Positions 15,452 to 24,434 of a stretch of DNA of 60,166 bases are shown here, piece after piece (within the stretch, counting starts at the first letter, position 1; each line of letters opens with the position of its first letter). The notes under the pieces are model-generated. The model worked only from the letters and a program-made list of their open reading frames with translations, was not told where the DNA came from and made no database searches. The stretch is from contig PXRG01000029.1 of assembly GCA_003021105.1 (NCBI GenBank), forward strand, positions 1 to 60,166. Reading direction: 5' to 3'. This stretch comes from Halobacteriales archaeon QS_1_68_17. Lineage in GTDB: Archaea; Halobacteriota; Halobacteria; Halobacteriales; Haloarculaceae. The position numbers and the translations under genes were made by a program.

Positions 15452-17710
15452 ATGAGCGGCCAGGACGACGGCATCGAACTCGTCGTGAAGGGCGCGGCCA
15501 AGCGCGACGCGGGCCGGGGCATCGCCCGGTTGCCCGAATCAGCGCGCACCGAACTCGGCGTCCTCAGCGGCGAGAACGTCGTCATCGAGGGCCCCGACTC
15601 GACAGTGGTGAAACTGTGGCCGACCAGCGAGCGCGGGCGGGCCGTCTACGTGGACGCCGAGACGCGGGCCAACGCCGGCGTGAACATCGGCGACACCGTG
15701 ACCGTCCGCCGGGTGAACGTCGAGGACGCACGCGCGGTCACGCTCCGGCCGGACACGCCCCTGCCCGGCGCGGGCGACTACGAGGCCGACGTCCGGAACC
15801 GGTTGCTGGACCAGCCGGTCCAGCCCGGCGACCACGTCCACGTCAGCGGTCTCGGGACCTTCAGGGTCGCCGAGACGACGCCGGACGGGGCCGTCCGCGT
15901 CACCGACGACACCGTCGTCACCGTCCAGCGATCGACGGCAGTTCCCGAATCCAGGTCGGGGAATGCGGACGGCGACACGGCCGGCGGTTCGCGGTCGACG
16001 GAACGGACCGGATCGGGGTCGGCGACGGCGAGCGACCGGGACGCCGGAGCGGGGACCGGATCGGCGTCGTCGTCGTCGTCCGGGTCCGTCCCGCGCGACC
16101 GGGGATCGCCCTCCGCGGGGGCAGAGCGGGGCGACGCGACCGTCACGACCACGGGCGTCAGCTACGAGGACATCGGCGGCCTGGACGACCAGTTAGACCG
16201 CGTCAGGGAGATGATCGAACTGCCGCTGTCCGAACCGGGGCTGTTCAGGCGCATGGGGATCGACCCGCCGCGCGGCGTGCTCCTGTACGGGCCGCCGGGC
16301 ACGGGGAAGACGCTGATCGCCCGCGCCGTGGCCAACGAGGTCGACGCCTACTTCGACACCATCTCCGGGCCGGAGATCGTCTCGAAGTACAAAGGCGAGA
16401 GCGAGGAGCAGTTGCGTGCGGCCTTCGATGCCGCGGCCGCTAACGCGCCCGCGATCCTGTTCATCGACGAACTCGACTCCATCGCGGGCACCCGCGACGA
16501 GGACACGGACATGGAGAACCGCCTCGTCGCCCAGTTGCTGACGCTGATGGACGGGCTGGAGGACCGCGGCCAGGTGGTCGTGATCGGCGCGACCAACCGG
16601 GTCGACGCCGTCGATCCCGCGCTCCGGCGGGGCGGTCGCTTCGACCGCGAGATCGAGATCGGCGTCCCCGACGAGGGCGGCCGCCGGGAGATTCTCGACG
16701 TGCACACGCGGGACGTCCCGCTCACGCCGGAGGTCGACCTCGACCGGCTCGCGTCCCGGACCCACGGGTTCGTCGGGGCGGACCTCCAGTCGCTGGTGAC
16801 CGAGGCAGCGATGATCGCCATCCGGCGCACCCGCGAGGAGCCGGTCGTCACGCCCGCGGACATCGACGCCGCGCTCGCCGAGGTCGACCCCTCCGCGATG
16901 CGGGAGTACGTCGCCGAGCATCCCTCCGTGACCTTCGCGGACGTGGGCGGACTCACCGAAGCGAAGGCCGCCCTCGAGGAGGCCGTCGAGTGGCCGCTGG
17001 ACTACCGGGCGCTGTTCGAGGCGACGCGGACGGAACCGCCCTCCGGGGTGTTGCTGTGGGGTCCGCCAGGCACCGGGAAGACGCTGCTTGCGCGGGCGCT
17101 GGCCGGCGAGACGGACGTGAACTTCATCCACGTCGCCGGTCCCGAACTCGTCGACAAGTACGTCGGCGAGTCCGAGAAGGCCGTCCGGGAACTGTTCGAC
17201 CGCGCCCGGCAGGCCGCCCCGACGATCATCTTCCTCGACGAAATCGACGCCGTCGCCGCCCGCCGGGGCGACGCCCACGAGGTGACCGACCGGATCGTCT
17301 CCCAGTTGCTGACGGAACTCGACGGCATCGTCGAGAACCCGAACCTGATCGTGCTGGCCGCCACGAACAGGAAAGACGCCATCGACCCCGCGCTGTTGCG
17401 CCCGGGACGGCTCGAACAGCACGTCGAGGTGCCCGCGCCCGACGAGGACGCCCGCCGGGCGATTCTCGACGTGCACACCGCGAAAAAACCCCTCGGCGAG
17501 GACGTGGACCTCGACGAACTGGCCGACGGGACGCCCGGCTACTCCGGCGCGGACCTGGAGTCTCTGGTCCGGGACGCCTCGATGCGAGCGATCCGCGAAC
17601 TCGCCCGCGAGGTCGGCCCCGCCGAGGCCGCAAAGCGGGCCGACGAGGTCCGCATCCGCGCCGAACACTTCGCGGCCGCCCGCGAGGCCGTCCCGCCGAC
17701 GCTCGACTGA
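15452..17710 (+). CDS. cdc48: AAA+ ATPase of the Cdc48/p97 family
   Basis: 752 residues. Layout: N-domain (1-165, double-psi barrel LPESARTELGVLSGENVVIE and a four-strand subdomain), a long Ser/Gly/Asp linker (about 165-228), D1 ATPase (YEDIGGLDDQLDRVREMIEL; Walker A GPPGTGKT; Walker B ILFIDELDSI), and D2 ATPase (FADVGGLTEAKAALEEAVEW; Walker A GPPGTGKT; Walker B IIFLDEIDAV). It unfolds proteins by threading them through a hexameric pore, probably for the archaeal proteasome. The linker is longer than usual for this family. The frame is open further upstream but the N-domain begins properly at MSGQDDGIEL. Confidence 0.93.
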   Translation: MSGQDDGIELVVKGAAKRDAGRGIARLPESARTELGVLSGENVVIEGPDSTVVKLWPTSERGRAVYVDAETRANAGVNIGDTVTVRRVNVEDARAVTLRPDTPLPGAGDYEADVRNRLLDQPVQPGDHVHVSGLGTFRVAETTPDGAVRVTDDTVVTVQRSTAVPESRSGNADGDTAGGSRSTERTGSGSATASDRDAGAGTGSASSSSSGSVPRDRGSPSAGAERGDATVTTTGVSYEDIGGLDDQLDRVREMIELPLSEPGLFRRMGIDPPRGVLLYGPPGTGKTLIARAVANEVDAYFDTISGPEIVSKYKGESEEQLRAAFDAAAANAPAILFIDELDSIAGTRDEDTDMENRLVAQLLTLMDGLEDRGQVVVIGATNRVDAVDPALRRGGRFDREIEIGVPDEGGRREILDVHTRDVPLTPEVDLDRLASRTHGFVGADLQSLVTEAAMIAIRRTREEPVVTPADIDAALAEVDPSAMREYVAEHPSVTFADVGGLTEAKAALEEAVEWPLDYRALFEATRTEPPSGVLLWGPPGTGKTLLARALAGETDVNFIHVAGPELVDKYVGESEKAVRELFDRARQAAPTIIFLDEIDAVAARRGDAHEVTDRIVSQLLTELDGIVENPNLIVLAATNRKDAIDPALLRPGRLEQHVEVPAPDEDARRAILDVHTAKKPLGEDVDLDELADGTPGYSGADLESLVRDASMRAIRELAREVGPAEAAKRADEVRIRAEHFAAAREAVPPTLD

Positions 17711-18036
17711 GAGCCGAGTTTCCCCCGACCGCTCCGGACGGAGAGCCGGCGAAGCCCCCAGTACCCCAGTACCGGGCCCCCGCTTGCCGGCGAGGGACGG
17801 GCGAGTCGGGGACGCGGACTCATAGTGATTGTTGCGACTCTTTACCGCCGAGAAGTCACAATTCGTGGGCTTCAGCCCGCGAACCAACCGTTCACGTGAC
17901 GTGGTCGCGAAAACAATCCGCCCGACAGCCCAGCCACGCCGACCATCTCGTCCCGGCGGTCCGACGCGCCGCTTGTCTTCTCGCCGGCCAGCGAGGCGCC
18001 GATCCCCGAGATGTTCGCCTGACCGTACAGGGCGAA
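17711..18036. other. Intergenic stretch with a hairpin, no gene
   Basis: Convergent cdc48 and ccdA ends flank this region. A hairpin GGGCT-TC-AGCCC at 17867-17878 is extended by CG/CG pairs. It may be a terminator or the end of a decayed transposon. I see no coding signal in either strand that is better than chance. Confidence 0.5.
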
Positions 18037-18741
18037 CTAGAGGCCGAGCGTCCGGAGACCGTCGAAGACGACCAGGTAGTAGTACAGCTGGACGACACCC
18101 GCGACCACGAGCACCGCCCCGGCGACCCGGGTGATCCGGCCGGTGCTCGCGGAGAGGCGGCGCACCACCGTATCCCGTCCCAGCGCCGACAGGACCGTCA
18201 CGGCGATCATCAGGACGCTCATGCCGGCGGCGTAGGCGGCCAGCGTGAGCACGGCCCGCGCGGGCCCCGCCGAGAGTGCGGTCGCGGTCACCGCGACGAA
18301 CGCCGGCGCGGTACAGCCCGCGGCGGCGGCCGCGTAGACGACGCCGAAGCCGAGGTACCCGGCCACGCCTTGGCGCCGCTCGGGCAACCGGACGTGGAGC
18401 GACCCGGGGGCGAGCCGTCCGGTGGCCATCCCTGCCCCGAGGCCGATCAGCAGGAGTCCGACGACCAGTTCGAGGAGGCTCACGTTCGAGAGGACGCGGG
18501 TCCCGAACGCCACGACGACCCCGGCGAGCGCGGCGTAGACGAGAAAGAAGCCGGCGCTCGTCGCCACTCCCACGACCGCGGCCCGGGCCAGGCGGGCCGG
18601 CGTCGGCGGCGCGTCGCCCCCGTCGCGGCCGACGTAGTAGGCCACGTAGCCGGGCAACAGGGGGAAGGCACAGGGCGCGAAGAACGTGGCCCCTCCGAGA
18701 CCGAAGGCGAACCCGAGCCGGAGCGAGCCGAACTCGATCAC
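18037..18741 (-). CDS. ccdA: CcdA-type thiol-disulfide membrane transporter
   Basis: 234 residues with six hydrophobic segments. FFAPCAFPLLPGYVAYYVG near the N-terminus and AAAAAGCTAPAFVAVTA in the middle carry the two Cys residues that shuttle electrons from cytoplasmic thioredoxin to the outside. It supports cytochrome c maturation or extracytoplasmic disulfide reduction. The start is GTG at 18741, inside GTGA, overlapping by 4 nt the stop of the thioredoxin-like lipoprotein gene. The pair is therefore one coupled unit, with the lipoprotein as the likely electron acceptor. Confidence 0.88.
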   Translation of the reverse strand: MIEFGSLRLGFAFGLGGATFFAPCAFPLLPGYVAYYVGRDGGDAPPTPARLARAAVVGVATSAGFFLVYAALAGVVVAFGTRVLSNVSLLELVVGLLLIGLGAGMATGRLAPGSLHVRLPERRQGVAGYLGFGVVYAAAAAGCTAPAFVAVTATALSAGPARAVLTLAAYAAGMSVLMIAVTVLSALGRDTVVRRLSASTGRITRVAGAVLVVAGVVQLYYYLVVFDGLRTLGL

Positions 18742-19271
18742 GCCTGCCCGGCCTCCTCGACGCGGGCCGCGAGCGTCTCGGCGTCGACGAGGCCGACGTG
18801 CCGCCAGGTCTCGGTCCCGTCCGGGGCGAAGACGACGGCCGTCGGCAGGGCGCTCACGCCGAACCGCTCGGCGGACTGCGCCGACGGGTCCACAGCCACG
18901 GGCCAGGTCCCGTCGTGTTCCTGCCAGAACTCGCGGATCGCCTCGCGGTCCTCCTCCCAGCTGATCGAGAGCATGTGGATTCCGGGGAACTGCTCGCGGA
19001 CCGTCCGGAGGTGGTCCATCTGTGGCTCGCAGGGGGCACACCAGGTGGCGAAAAAGTCGACTAGCACTGTCTTCCCCGGCAACACGACGCGCACGGTCCC
19101 GGCCGACGACCCGCCCGCGTCGAGCGTTTCGAGACCGAGTCCGCCGTCGCCGGTCGTCGCCGTGCCCGCTTCGTTTGCCCCGTCACTGCCGCCGCCGACA
19201 CAGCCGGCCAGTCCGCCCCCGAGGGCCGCGACGCCGGCCCCCAGCAACCGGCGGCGCGAGTACTGCTCCAT
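18738..19271 (-). CDS. TlpA-like thioredoxin-fold Tat lipoprotein
   Basis: 177 residues. The start MEQYSRRRLLGAGVAALGGG has a twin-arginine motif and ends in GLAGC, so it is exported folded and lipid-anchored. The thioredoxin domain (about 65-177) has VDFFATWCAPCEPQMDHL with active-site CAPC, and a cis-Pro loop SALPTAVVFAP. It probably reduces extracellular disulfides, using electrons from the coupled CcdA. Confidence 0.9.
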   Translation of the reverse strand: MEQYSRRRLLGAGVAALGGGLAGCVGGGSDGANEAGTATTGDGGLGLETLDAGGSSAGTVRVVLPGKTVLVDFFATWCAPCEPQMDHLRTVREQFPGIHMLSISWEEDREAIREFWQEHDGTWPVAVDPSAQSAERFGVSALPTAVVFAPDGTETWRHVGLVDAETLAARVEEAGQA

Positions 19272-19371
19272 GGATACGTGTTCGACGTGGGACTGAAAAG
19301 CGATGCGCCGCCTGTGTTACCCCGACACACAACCCCGCGTGCTCTTTGAGCGGTGCCGCGCAACGGTCGAT

Positions 19372-20571
19372 GTGAACAGACGAACGTACCTCGCGGTGCT
19401 GGGGGCCGCGTCGCTGGCCGGCTGTGTCGGCGGCGATAGCGACGGGGCGACCGCGACCGAAGCGGCCGGGACCGGGACGCCGACCGGCGGCGACGACGGG
19501 GACCGGCCGCGCGATAGCGGGGTATCGCTGCCCGTCCCCGACAGCGAACTGACCCGCGGTGCGCCGAAGGACGCCATCCCGGCGATCACCGATCCCGAGT
19601 TCGCCACCGACTGGTCCGACGTCGAGATCGAACAGCAGGATCCACAGACCGGGGAGGCGCGGACACTGACGCTCGACCTGTCGCCCGACGACCGCGTGAT
19701 CGGCGTCGAACGCGACGGGACCGCCCGGGCGTACCCGCTCAGGGTTCTCAACTGGCACGAGGTGGTCAACGACAGCCTCGGTGGACCCTTGCTGGTCACC
19801 TTCTGTCCGCTCTGTGGCAGCGGCACGACCGCAGTCCGGCGCGTGGACGGCGAGGAGAGTATTTTCGGCGTCTCGGGCATGCTCTGGCGGTCTGACCTGG
19901 TGATGTACGACGAGGCGACCGACAGTCGGTGGAGCCAGATCATGGCGACCGCCATCCAGGGACCGATGGTCGGGGCCGAACTCGAACTGGTACCGTCGAC
20001 GATGACGACCTGGGGGACGTGGCGCGAGTCGCACCCGGAGACGGCGGTCCTGCTGCCGCCGCCGTTCTCTAACACCGTCGAGGGCGAGTCGACCCGCAAC
20101 TACGACGTCGACCCCTACAGCGGATACGCGAACACGACCCGGATCGGGATCGGCGCGAACTCCTTCGACGACGACCGGCTCCACCCCAAGACGACGGTGA
20201 TCGGCGTTCGCACGGGCGGCGAGGCCCGCGCCTACCCGCTCCCTGCCGTCGAGTCGACGGGCGTCGTCAACGACACGGTCGGCGGGACGCCGGTCGTCGT
20301 CGCCGTCGGCCCGGACGACACGCTCGTCGCCTACGAACGCACCGTCGATGGCGAGACGCTCACGTTCCGGGCGGACGACGGAAGACACCTCAGTGCGGGG
20401 GGCTCGCGGTGGGAGATCGCCACCGGCAGGGCCGTCGACGGCCCCCACGAGGGGACGACCCTGGCGCCGGCGAACGACGCGTCGCCGATGTTCTGGTTCG
20501 CCTGGCTGGACTTCAACCCCGAGACGACCGTTTACGGCCTCGACGAGGTCGGGACCGCCGACGGACAGTAG
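19372..20571 (+). CDS. DUF3179 domain Tat lipoprotein
   Basis: 399 residues from a GTG start (read MNRRTYLAVLGAASLAGCVG): twin arginine, hydrophobic segment and LAGC lipobox. An Ala/Thr/Gly linker precedes two similar halves of DUF3179 type: NWHEVVNDSLGGPLLVTFCP with CPLCGSG, and ESTGVVNDTVGGTPVVVAVG later. WRSDLVMYDEATDSRWSQ is a family hallmark. The function is unknown. Divergent from the TlpA/CcdA pair with a gap of 100 nt, which could mean shared regulation or a redox link to its CxxC. Confidence 0.85.
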   Translation: MNRRTYLAVLGAASLAGCVGGDSDGATATEAAGTGTPTGGDDGDRPRDSGVSLPVPDSELTRGAPKDAIPAITDPEFATDWSDVEIEQQDPQTGEARTLTLDLSPDDRVIGVERDGTARAYPLRVLNWHEVVNDSLGGPLLVTFCPLCGSGTTAVRRVDGEESIFGVSGMLWRSDLVMYDEATDSRWSQIMATAIQGPMVGAELELVPSTMTTWGTWRESHPETAVLLPPPFSNTVEGESTRNYDVDPYSGYANTTRIGIGANSFDDDRLHPKTTVIGVRTGGEARAYPLPAVESTGVVNDTVGGTPVVVAVGPDDTLVAYERTVDGETLTFRADDGRHLSAGGSRWEIATGRAVDGPHEGTTLAPANDASPMFWFAWLDFNPETTVYGLDEVGTADGQ

Positions 20572-20641
20572 CCACGGGCAACGCGGCCCAACTGGCCGGC
20601 CGTTTCCGTACGTCTTTATCGTTCCGGGCGGACGGGCCGGT

Positions 20642-21268
20642 GTGGACCGGACGAGCGCGAGCGCACGAATCGGGGCCGCGGGCGCGGTGCTGGCGCTGGG
20701 GTGTGTGCTGCTGGCGACCGCCGTCTCGCCGGCCTTCTCGTGGCGGGCGAACGCCCTCTCGAACCTGGGAGCGGCGACGCCGGCGGCCACGCCCGCGACG
20801 CGGCTTCTCTTCAACGGCGGGCTGGCGGTCGGCGGCCTGCTGGTGGCACCGCTCTCGTACGCCCTGGCCCGCGAGGCCGGGAACCCTCTCGACAAGCTGG
20901 CGTCCGTGGCCTTCCTGCTGACGGCGGTCGCGCTGGCCCTGATCGGCCTCTTCCCGCAGGGGACCGCGCTCCACTTCCCGGTGGCGGTCGGGTTCTACCT
21001 GCTGGTGTCCGTTTCGCTGTGGTTGCACGGCATCGGCCGCCTCAAGGGCGGGGCCCGCCGCGGGGCGGCCGTGTCTCTTTTCGCGGGAACGACGAACGCG
21101 GGGGCGTGGACGCTCTGGGCGGTGACCGGCCCGGTGCGCCGTCCGGGGCTGGCGATCCCGGAGATCGTCGGCGCGGCGGCGATCGCTGCCTGGACCGTCC
21201 TGACGGCCCGCCGACTCCACCGGCCGCCACGGCCCGGCGACTCCACTCCCCCCGAGTATCACAGTTGA
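20642..21268 (+). CDS. DUF998-family membrane protein
   Basis: 208 residues from a GTG start (VDRTSASARIG). Six hydrophobic segments; SWRANALSNLG, then PLDKLASVAFLLTAVALALI and LIGLFPQGTALHFPVA, fit the DUF998 family of unknown function. No ATG gives a full first segment, which supports GTG. It is separated by 70 nt from the DUF3179 gene on the same strand. Confidence 0.75.
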   Translation: MDRTSASARIGAAGAVLALGCVLLATAVSPAFSWRANALSNLGAATPAATPATRLLFNGGLAVGGLLVAPLSYALAREAGNPLDKLASVAFLLTAVALALIGLFPQGTALHFPVAVGFYLLVSVSLWLHGIGRLKGGARRGAAVSLFAGTTNAGAWTLWAVTGPVRRPGLAIPEIVGAAAIAAWTVLTARRLHRPPRPGDSTPPEYHS

Positions 21269-21317
21269 TAGTGCCTGGAGTAAACTAAAGTCGGGACCGT
21301 GCCAAGCGACGGCCGAT

Positions 21318-21680
21318 ATGGCAGCCCAGGCTCTCATCGTGGAGGACTCGGAGTTCATGCGCAACCTCCTCCGGGATATTCTCGCGGAGGAACACACCGT
21401 CGTCGACGAGGCTGAGAACGGCGTCGAGGGCGTCGAACTGTTCCACGAACACGATCCCGACCTGGTGATGATGGACATCGTGATGCCGGTCAAGGACGGC
21501 ATCGAGGCGACCGACGAGATCAAGTCCGACTCGCCGGCGACGCCCGTCATCATGTGTACGAGCGTCGGCCAGGAGGAGAAGATGAAGGAGGCAGTCAAGG
21601 CCGGCGCGGACGGCTACATCACCAAGCCGTTCCAGAAACCGAGCGTGCTGGAAGCCGTCGGCGACGCGCTCTCGGCGTGA
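21318..21680 (+). CDS. cheY: Chemotaxis response regulator CheY
   Basis: 120 residues, a single receiver domain. IVEDSEFMRNLL holds the acidic pair, DLVMMDIVMPVKDG the phosphoacceptor Asp, VIMCTSVGQEEKMKEAV the Thr/Ser, and GYITKPFQ the Lys. In haloarchaea CheY links the CheA kinase to the archaellum motor. No other che or arl gene is in this window, so it is a separated copy or part of a cluster elsewhere. A GTGC-rich leader and an AACTAAAGTC element about 30 nt upstream could be its promoter. Confidence 0.92.
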   Translation: MAAQALIVEDSEFMRNLLRDILAEEHTVVDEAENGVEGVELFHEHDPDLVMMDIVMPVKDGIEATDEIKSDSPATPVIMCTSVGQEEKMKEAVKAGADGYITKPFQKPSVLEAVGDALSA

Positions 21681-21761
21681 TCCGATAGCCGGATCGTCGT
21701 CCTCGCCCGGGCGACGCGTTGCGACCCAACGGCTAAGACCGTCGCCCTCCCACCGGGCGAC

Positions 21762-21998
21762 ATGGCGCGCGAAGTGACCCACACCGCACACGGGCCGCGC
21801 AAGATCGACCGCGAGGACTTCGAACCGCAGGGCGACATCGCCATCTGTCTCTGCGGGCTCTCGGAGGACTACCCTTTCTGTGACGGTTCCCACCGGGAGA
21901 CGGAGGACGAACGCGCGGACGTCACGTACAAGTACGAGGGGAACGACCCGGACGGGCCGCGCCACGAGATCGCCGAGATCGTCTATGTCGACGAGTGA
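21762..21998 (+). CDS. CDGSH iron-sulfur domain protein
   Basis: 78 residues. CLCGLSEDYPFCDGSHRETE carries the three Cys and one His that bind a [2Fe-2S] cluster. An N-terminal basic stretch and an acidic tail follow the haloarchaeal pattern. Redox or iron-sulfur transfer is likely; the partner is unknown. Start at MAREVTHTAHGPR. Confidence 0.9.
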   Translation: MAREVTHTAHGPRKIDREDFEPQGDIAICLCGLSEDYPFCDGSHRETEDERADVTYKYEGNDPDGPRHEIAEIVYVDE

Positions 21999-22064
21999 CC
22001 GCCATCGTCCGGGGCCGTACCGGGACACGCGTTCTCCGGTGGCCGAATCCACGGGGTGGGGTCG

Positions 22065-22454
22065 ATGAGCGAGCGCGTGGCCGACGCCGGCGGTCCGCTG
22101 GCCGCTCTCCGGCGCGGGTCGCGTGTGGACCCCGCGGTCCTGGCGGCCTTTGCGGTCGGGCTGGCCGCCTCGTTCGTCCATCCGGCGGGACTCGTCGCCG
22201 GCGGCGCGGTCCTCGGGGTCGTCGCGTCGGGCGTGCGCCGCGCGTGGGTCCTCGGGCTCGAACTCGGTCTCCTAGTGGCGGTGATCGACCTCGTCGTCGG
22301 CGTCTTCGCTCGGTCGCCGATCGTCGAGGTGGTCCGCGAGGCTGCGCCCGCGGTGTCGCCGGCGGTGGCAGCCCCGCTCGCGCTGGTCGCGGTCCTGGTC
22401 GTTCCGGGAGTGGCCGCAGTCCCGGTCCGTGCCCTGACGGGCGTGCTGGGTTGA
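22065..22454 (+). CDS. Hypothetical membrane protein
   Basis: 129 residues with three to four hydrophobic segments (VLAAFAVGLAASFVHPAGLV, then GVLGVV and LELGLLVAVIDLVVGVF, and the C-terminal valine-rich segment). No recognised family. Start at the ATG at 22065, preceded by GGGGTGGGG; a GTG three codons earlier is possible. Confidence 0.6.
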   Translation: MSERVADAGGPLAALRRGSRVDPAVLAAFAVGLAASFVHPAGLVAGGAVLGVVASGVRRAWVLGLELGLLVAVIDLVVGVFARSPIVEVVREAAPAVSPAVAAPLALVAVLVVPGVAAVPVRALTGVLG

Positions 22455-22640
22455 GTTGGGCAGAACGGAAAGCGAGGAGGTGGGACGGGCCGGGACGAGG
22501 AGTAACCGCGCGACGGCCGTCCGGACGACCGCTCGCGGTGTCGTGGCCGAGCAGGGAGACGGATTTCGTGCCGGCTTCGACGTGAAAAGCGCCTCGCCGG
22601 CGCCGGGGGTTACGAACCGGGAGTTGATAAACGCATCCGT

Positions 22641-23453
22641 TCACCCCCGCCGGTCGGCGAGCGCGGGGAACTCCTCGCGCACGCGGTCCACGCGGCCGGG
22701 CTCCAGCGTCGCGGTGACGACTGTCGGCTCGTCGGCGGCGCCGGCCAGCACGGTCCCCCACGGATCGAAGACGGTCGACCGGCCGAGCAGCGTCGCGTCC
22801 TCGAAGCTCCCGGCCCCGTTGACCGCCGCGACGTACGACTGGTTCTCGACGGCCCGTGCGCGCGGCAACAGCTCCCAGTGTTCGACACGCGGGTAGGGCC
22901 AGGCGCTGGGCACGACCACGAGCGTCGCCCCGGCTTCGACCAGACCGCGGTACAGTTCCGGGAACCGGAGGTCGTAACAGGTCGTGATGCCGACGCCGAA
23001 CCCCGCCACCTCGGCGACTGGGAGTCGTTCGCCGGGCGTCAGCAGTTCCTGCTCCCGGGAGCCGTAGCCGAACAGGTGGTGTTTGCGGTAGACCGCCAGC
23101 CGCTCCCCGTCGCAGTCGAACAGGACGGCCGTGTTGGCGAGTCCGCGCTCGGCCGGCACCGGCGCGTCTGTCTCCGCGGCCGTCTCCCCCAGGTCCTCGA
23201 CGATACTGCCCGCCAGCACCGCCACGTCGTTCTCGTCGGCGACCTCGCGGATTCGCGCTAGGGTCGGTCCGGCGAGCGATTCGGCCGCCCTGGCGTAGAG
23301 GTCGAACGCGAAGTAGCCGACGTTGAAAATCTCCGGCAGCGCGACGAGGTCCGCGCCGTCGGCCGCCGCGGACTCGATGGCCGCCGCCGCCCGGTCGACG
23401 TTGCCCCCGACGTCTCCGCCCTCGATCGAAAGCTGTGCGAGCGCGAGCTTCAC
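22641..23453 (-). CDS. Carbon-nitrogen hydrolase (nitrilase superfamily)
   Basis: 270 residues. The catalytic triad is visible: Glu41 in LVALPEIFN, Lys124 in AVYRKHHLFG and Cys159 in GITTCYDLRFPELYR. RAVENQSYVAAVN is the usual downstream motif. Members hydrolyse amides such as omega-amidase or beta-ureidopropionase substrates; the exact substrate cannot be read. Its start overlaps the stop of the SRPBCC gene by 4 nt, so the two are coupled. Confidence 0.88.
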   Translation of the reverse strand: MKLALAQLSIEGGDVGGNVDRAAAAIESAAADGADLVALPEIFNVGYFAFDLYARAAESLAGPTLARIREVADENDVAVLAGSIVEDLGETAAETDAPVPAERGLANTAVLFDCDGERLAVYRKHHLFGYGSREQELLTPGERLPVAEVAGFGVGITTCYDLRFPELYRGLVEAGATLVVVPSAWPYPRVEHWELLPRARAVENQSYVAAVNGAGSFEDATLLGRSTVFDPWGTVLAGAADEPTVVTATLEPGRVDRVREEFPALADRRG

Positions 23454-23884
23454 AGTCCGAGGTCCTCCCTGATGGCGTCCTCCAAGTTGTCGAGTTCGCC
23501 CTCGAAGTTCCGACGGAAATACCGCTCGACCCCGGGCACCCTGCCCTCGACGGTGAACCGGTTGGTGAGCACGGTCCCGGTCCCGGTCCCGTTCTCGGTT
23601 TCTGCGAGTTCGTGTTCCCCGACGACCCGCATTGCCCGCGACCGGCCGACGAACTTGACGTACGACGGCGGGTCGACCGTCACGTTCTCCGTCTCGACGG
23701 CGATCGTCCGGTCGATCAGCGGGATCGGGAGTTTGATCTGCCAGATCGCCCGGCCGTCGGATTCGAGTTCGAAGTCCCTGACGACGCTGATCGGCCGGGC
23801 GCGCTTCTCGGGGTCGCTGATGAACGTCCAGACGCGCTCTCTCGGAACGGGTAACTCCACCGACTGTTCGACGCGTACCGTCAT
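23450..23884 (-). CDS. SRPBCC-fold protein (CoxG/polyketide-cyclase-like)
   Basis: 144 residues. Starts MTVRVEQSVELPVPRERVWTF, the N-terminal strand and helix of a START-like hydrophobic-ligand cavity. FISDPEKRARPIS and YVKFVGRS fit the family. It would bind a small hydrophobic ligand or act as a chaperone. Coupled to the nitrilase-type hydrolase through ATGA. Confidence 0.8.
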   Translation of the reverse strand: MTVRVEQSVELPVPRERVWTFISDPEKRARPISVVRDFELESDGRAIWQIKLPIPLIDRTIAVETENVTVDPPSYVKFVGRSRAMRVVGEHELAETENGTGTGTVLTNRFTVEGRVPGVERYFRRNFEGELDNLEDAIREDLGL

Positions 23885-23917
23885 CTCACTCTCCCTGGTG
23901 CTGAAAAGGGCGGCGGC

Positions 23918-24142
23918 TCAGCTCCGGGTGACGCGCCAGGTCGTCGAGCGGGCGCGACCCCACTTTTCGATGTCCACGTCTTCCGATTTCTCCGCGAGGC
24001 GCGGGAGCCGGGCACCGACCTGTTTGGCCGACAGTCCGATCTGTTCGGCGATGTTTTTCGCCCGGAAGTAGCCCTCTCCCCGCGACACCTGCTCGCGAAG
24101 GTACGTGAGGATACGCTGTTCCTCCTCGCTGAAATCGGCCAT
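23918..24142 (-). CDS. Small winged-helix DNA-binding protein (DUF7123-like)
   Basis: 74 residues (MADFSEEEQRILTYLREQVS...). EGYFRAKNIAEQIGLSAKQV and GARLPRLAEKSED form a helix-turn-helix and wing, and WGRARSTTWRV is a basic last strand. Probably a transcription regulator. The TATA-like element at 24164-24174 fits a leaderless message. Confidence 0.78.
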   Translation of the reverse strand: MADFSEEEQRILTYLREQVSRGEGYFRAKNIAEQIGLSAKQVGARLPRLAEKSEDVDIEKWGRARSTTWRVTRS

Positions 24143-24163
24143 ACTGGGGGTAGGGGTCGGAGC

Positions 24164-24174
24164 GGTTTAACGGT
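24164..24174 (-). promoter_or_regulatory. TATA-like promoter for the winged-helix gene
   Basis: The minus strand reads ccgttaaaccg, centred 27 nt upstream of the ATG at 24142. Confidence 0.5.
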
Positions 24175-24206
24175 TTGTCTTGGTGGCAACGTTCGCACCC
24201 TGCCGG

Positions 24207-24392
24207 TCACTCCCAGAGGTGGATCGCCGCGACCGAGACGGCGGCGGCGGTCATCGCCAGGGCGAATCCCCATCCGGCGACCTGCTGGTTCGCCGCGCCG
24301 ACGAACATCGCCAGCGCGCCGACGACGCCGACGCCACCGAACAGCAACCCGAGGCCGATTCCCATATCCGACCGCGCCTCCGTTTCGACCAT
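24207..24392 (-). CDS. Small membrane protein (DUF7525-like)
   Basis: 61 residues with two hydrophobic segments (MGIGLGLLFGGVGVVGALAM and GWGFALAMTAAAVSVAAIH). It matches the look of the haloarchaeal DUF7525 family; function unknown. It sits 42 nt downstream of the PhoU-like gene on the same strand. Confidence 0.68.
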   Translation of the reverse strand: MVETEARSDMGIGLGLLFGGVGVVGALAMFVGAANQQVAGWGFALAMTAAAVSVAAIHLWE

Positions 24393-24434
24393 GGGGAGCC
24401 GTACCGGCAGCCGTCACTTAGTGGTTCCGGGCCG

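Noticed and set aside
17829-17890. Second IS200/IS605 end at the hairpin near 17867
   Set aside because: The hairpin is present but the AGGATGTCAA-type flank is missing, so I could not tell it from a terminator.
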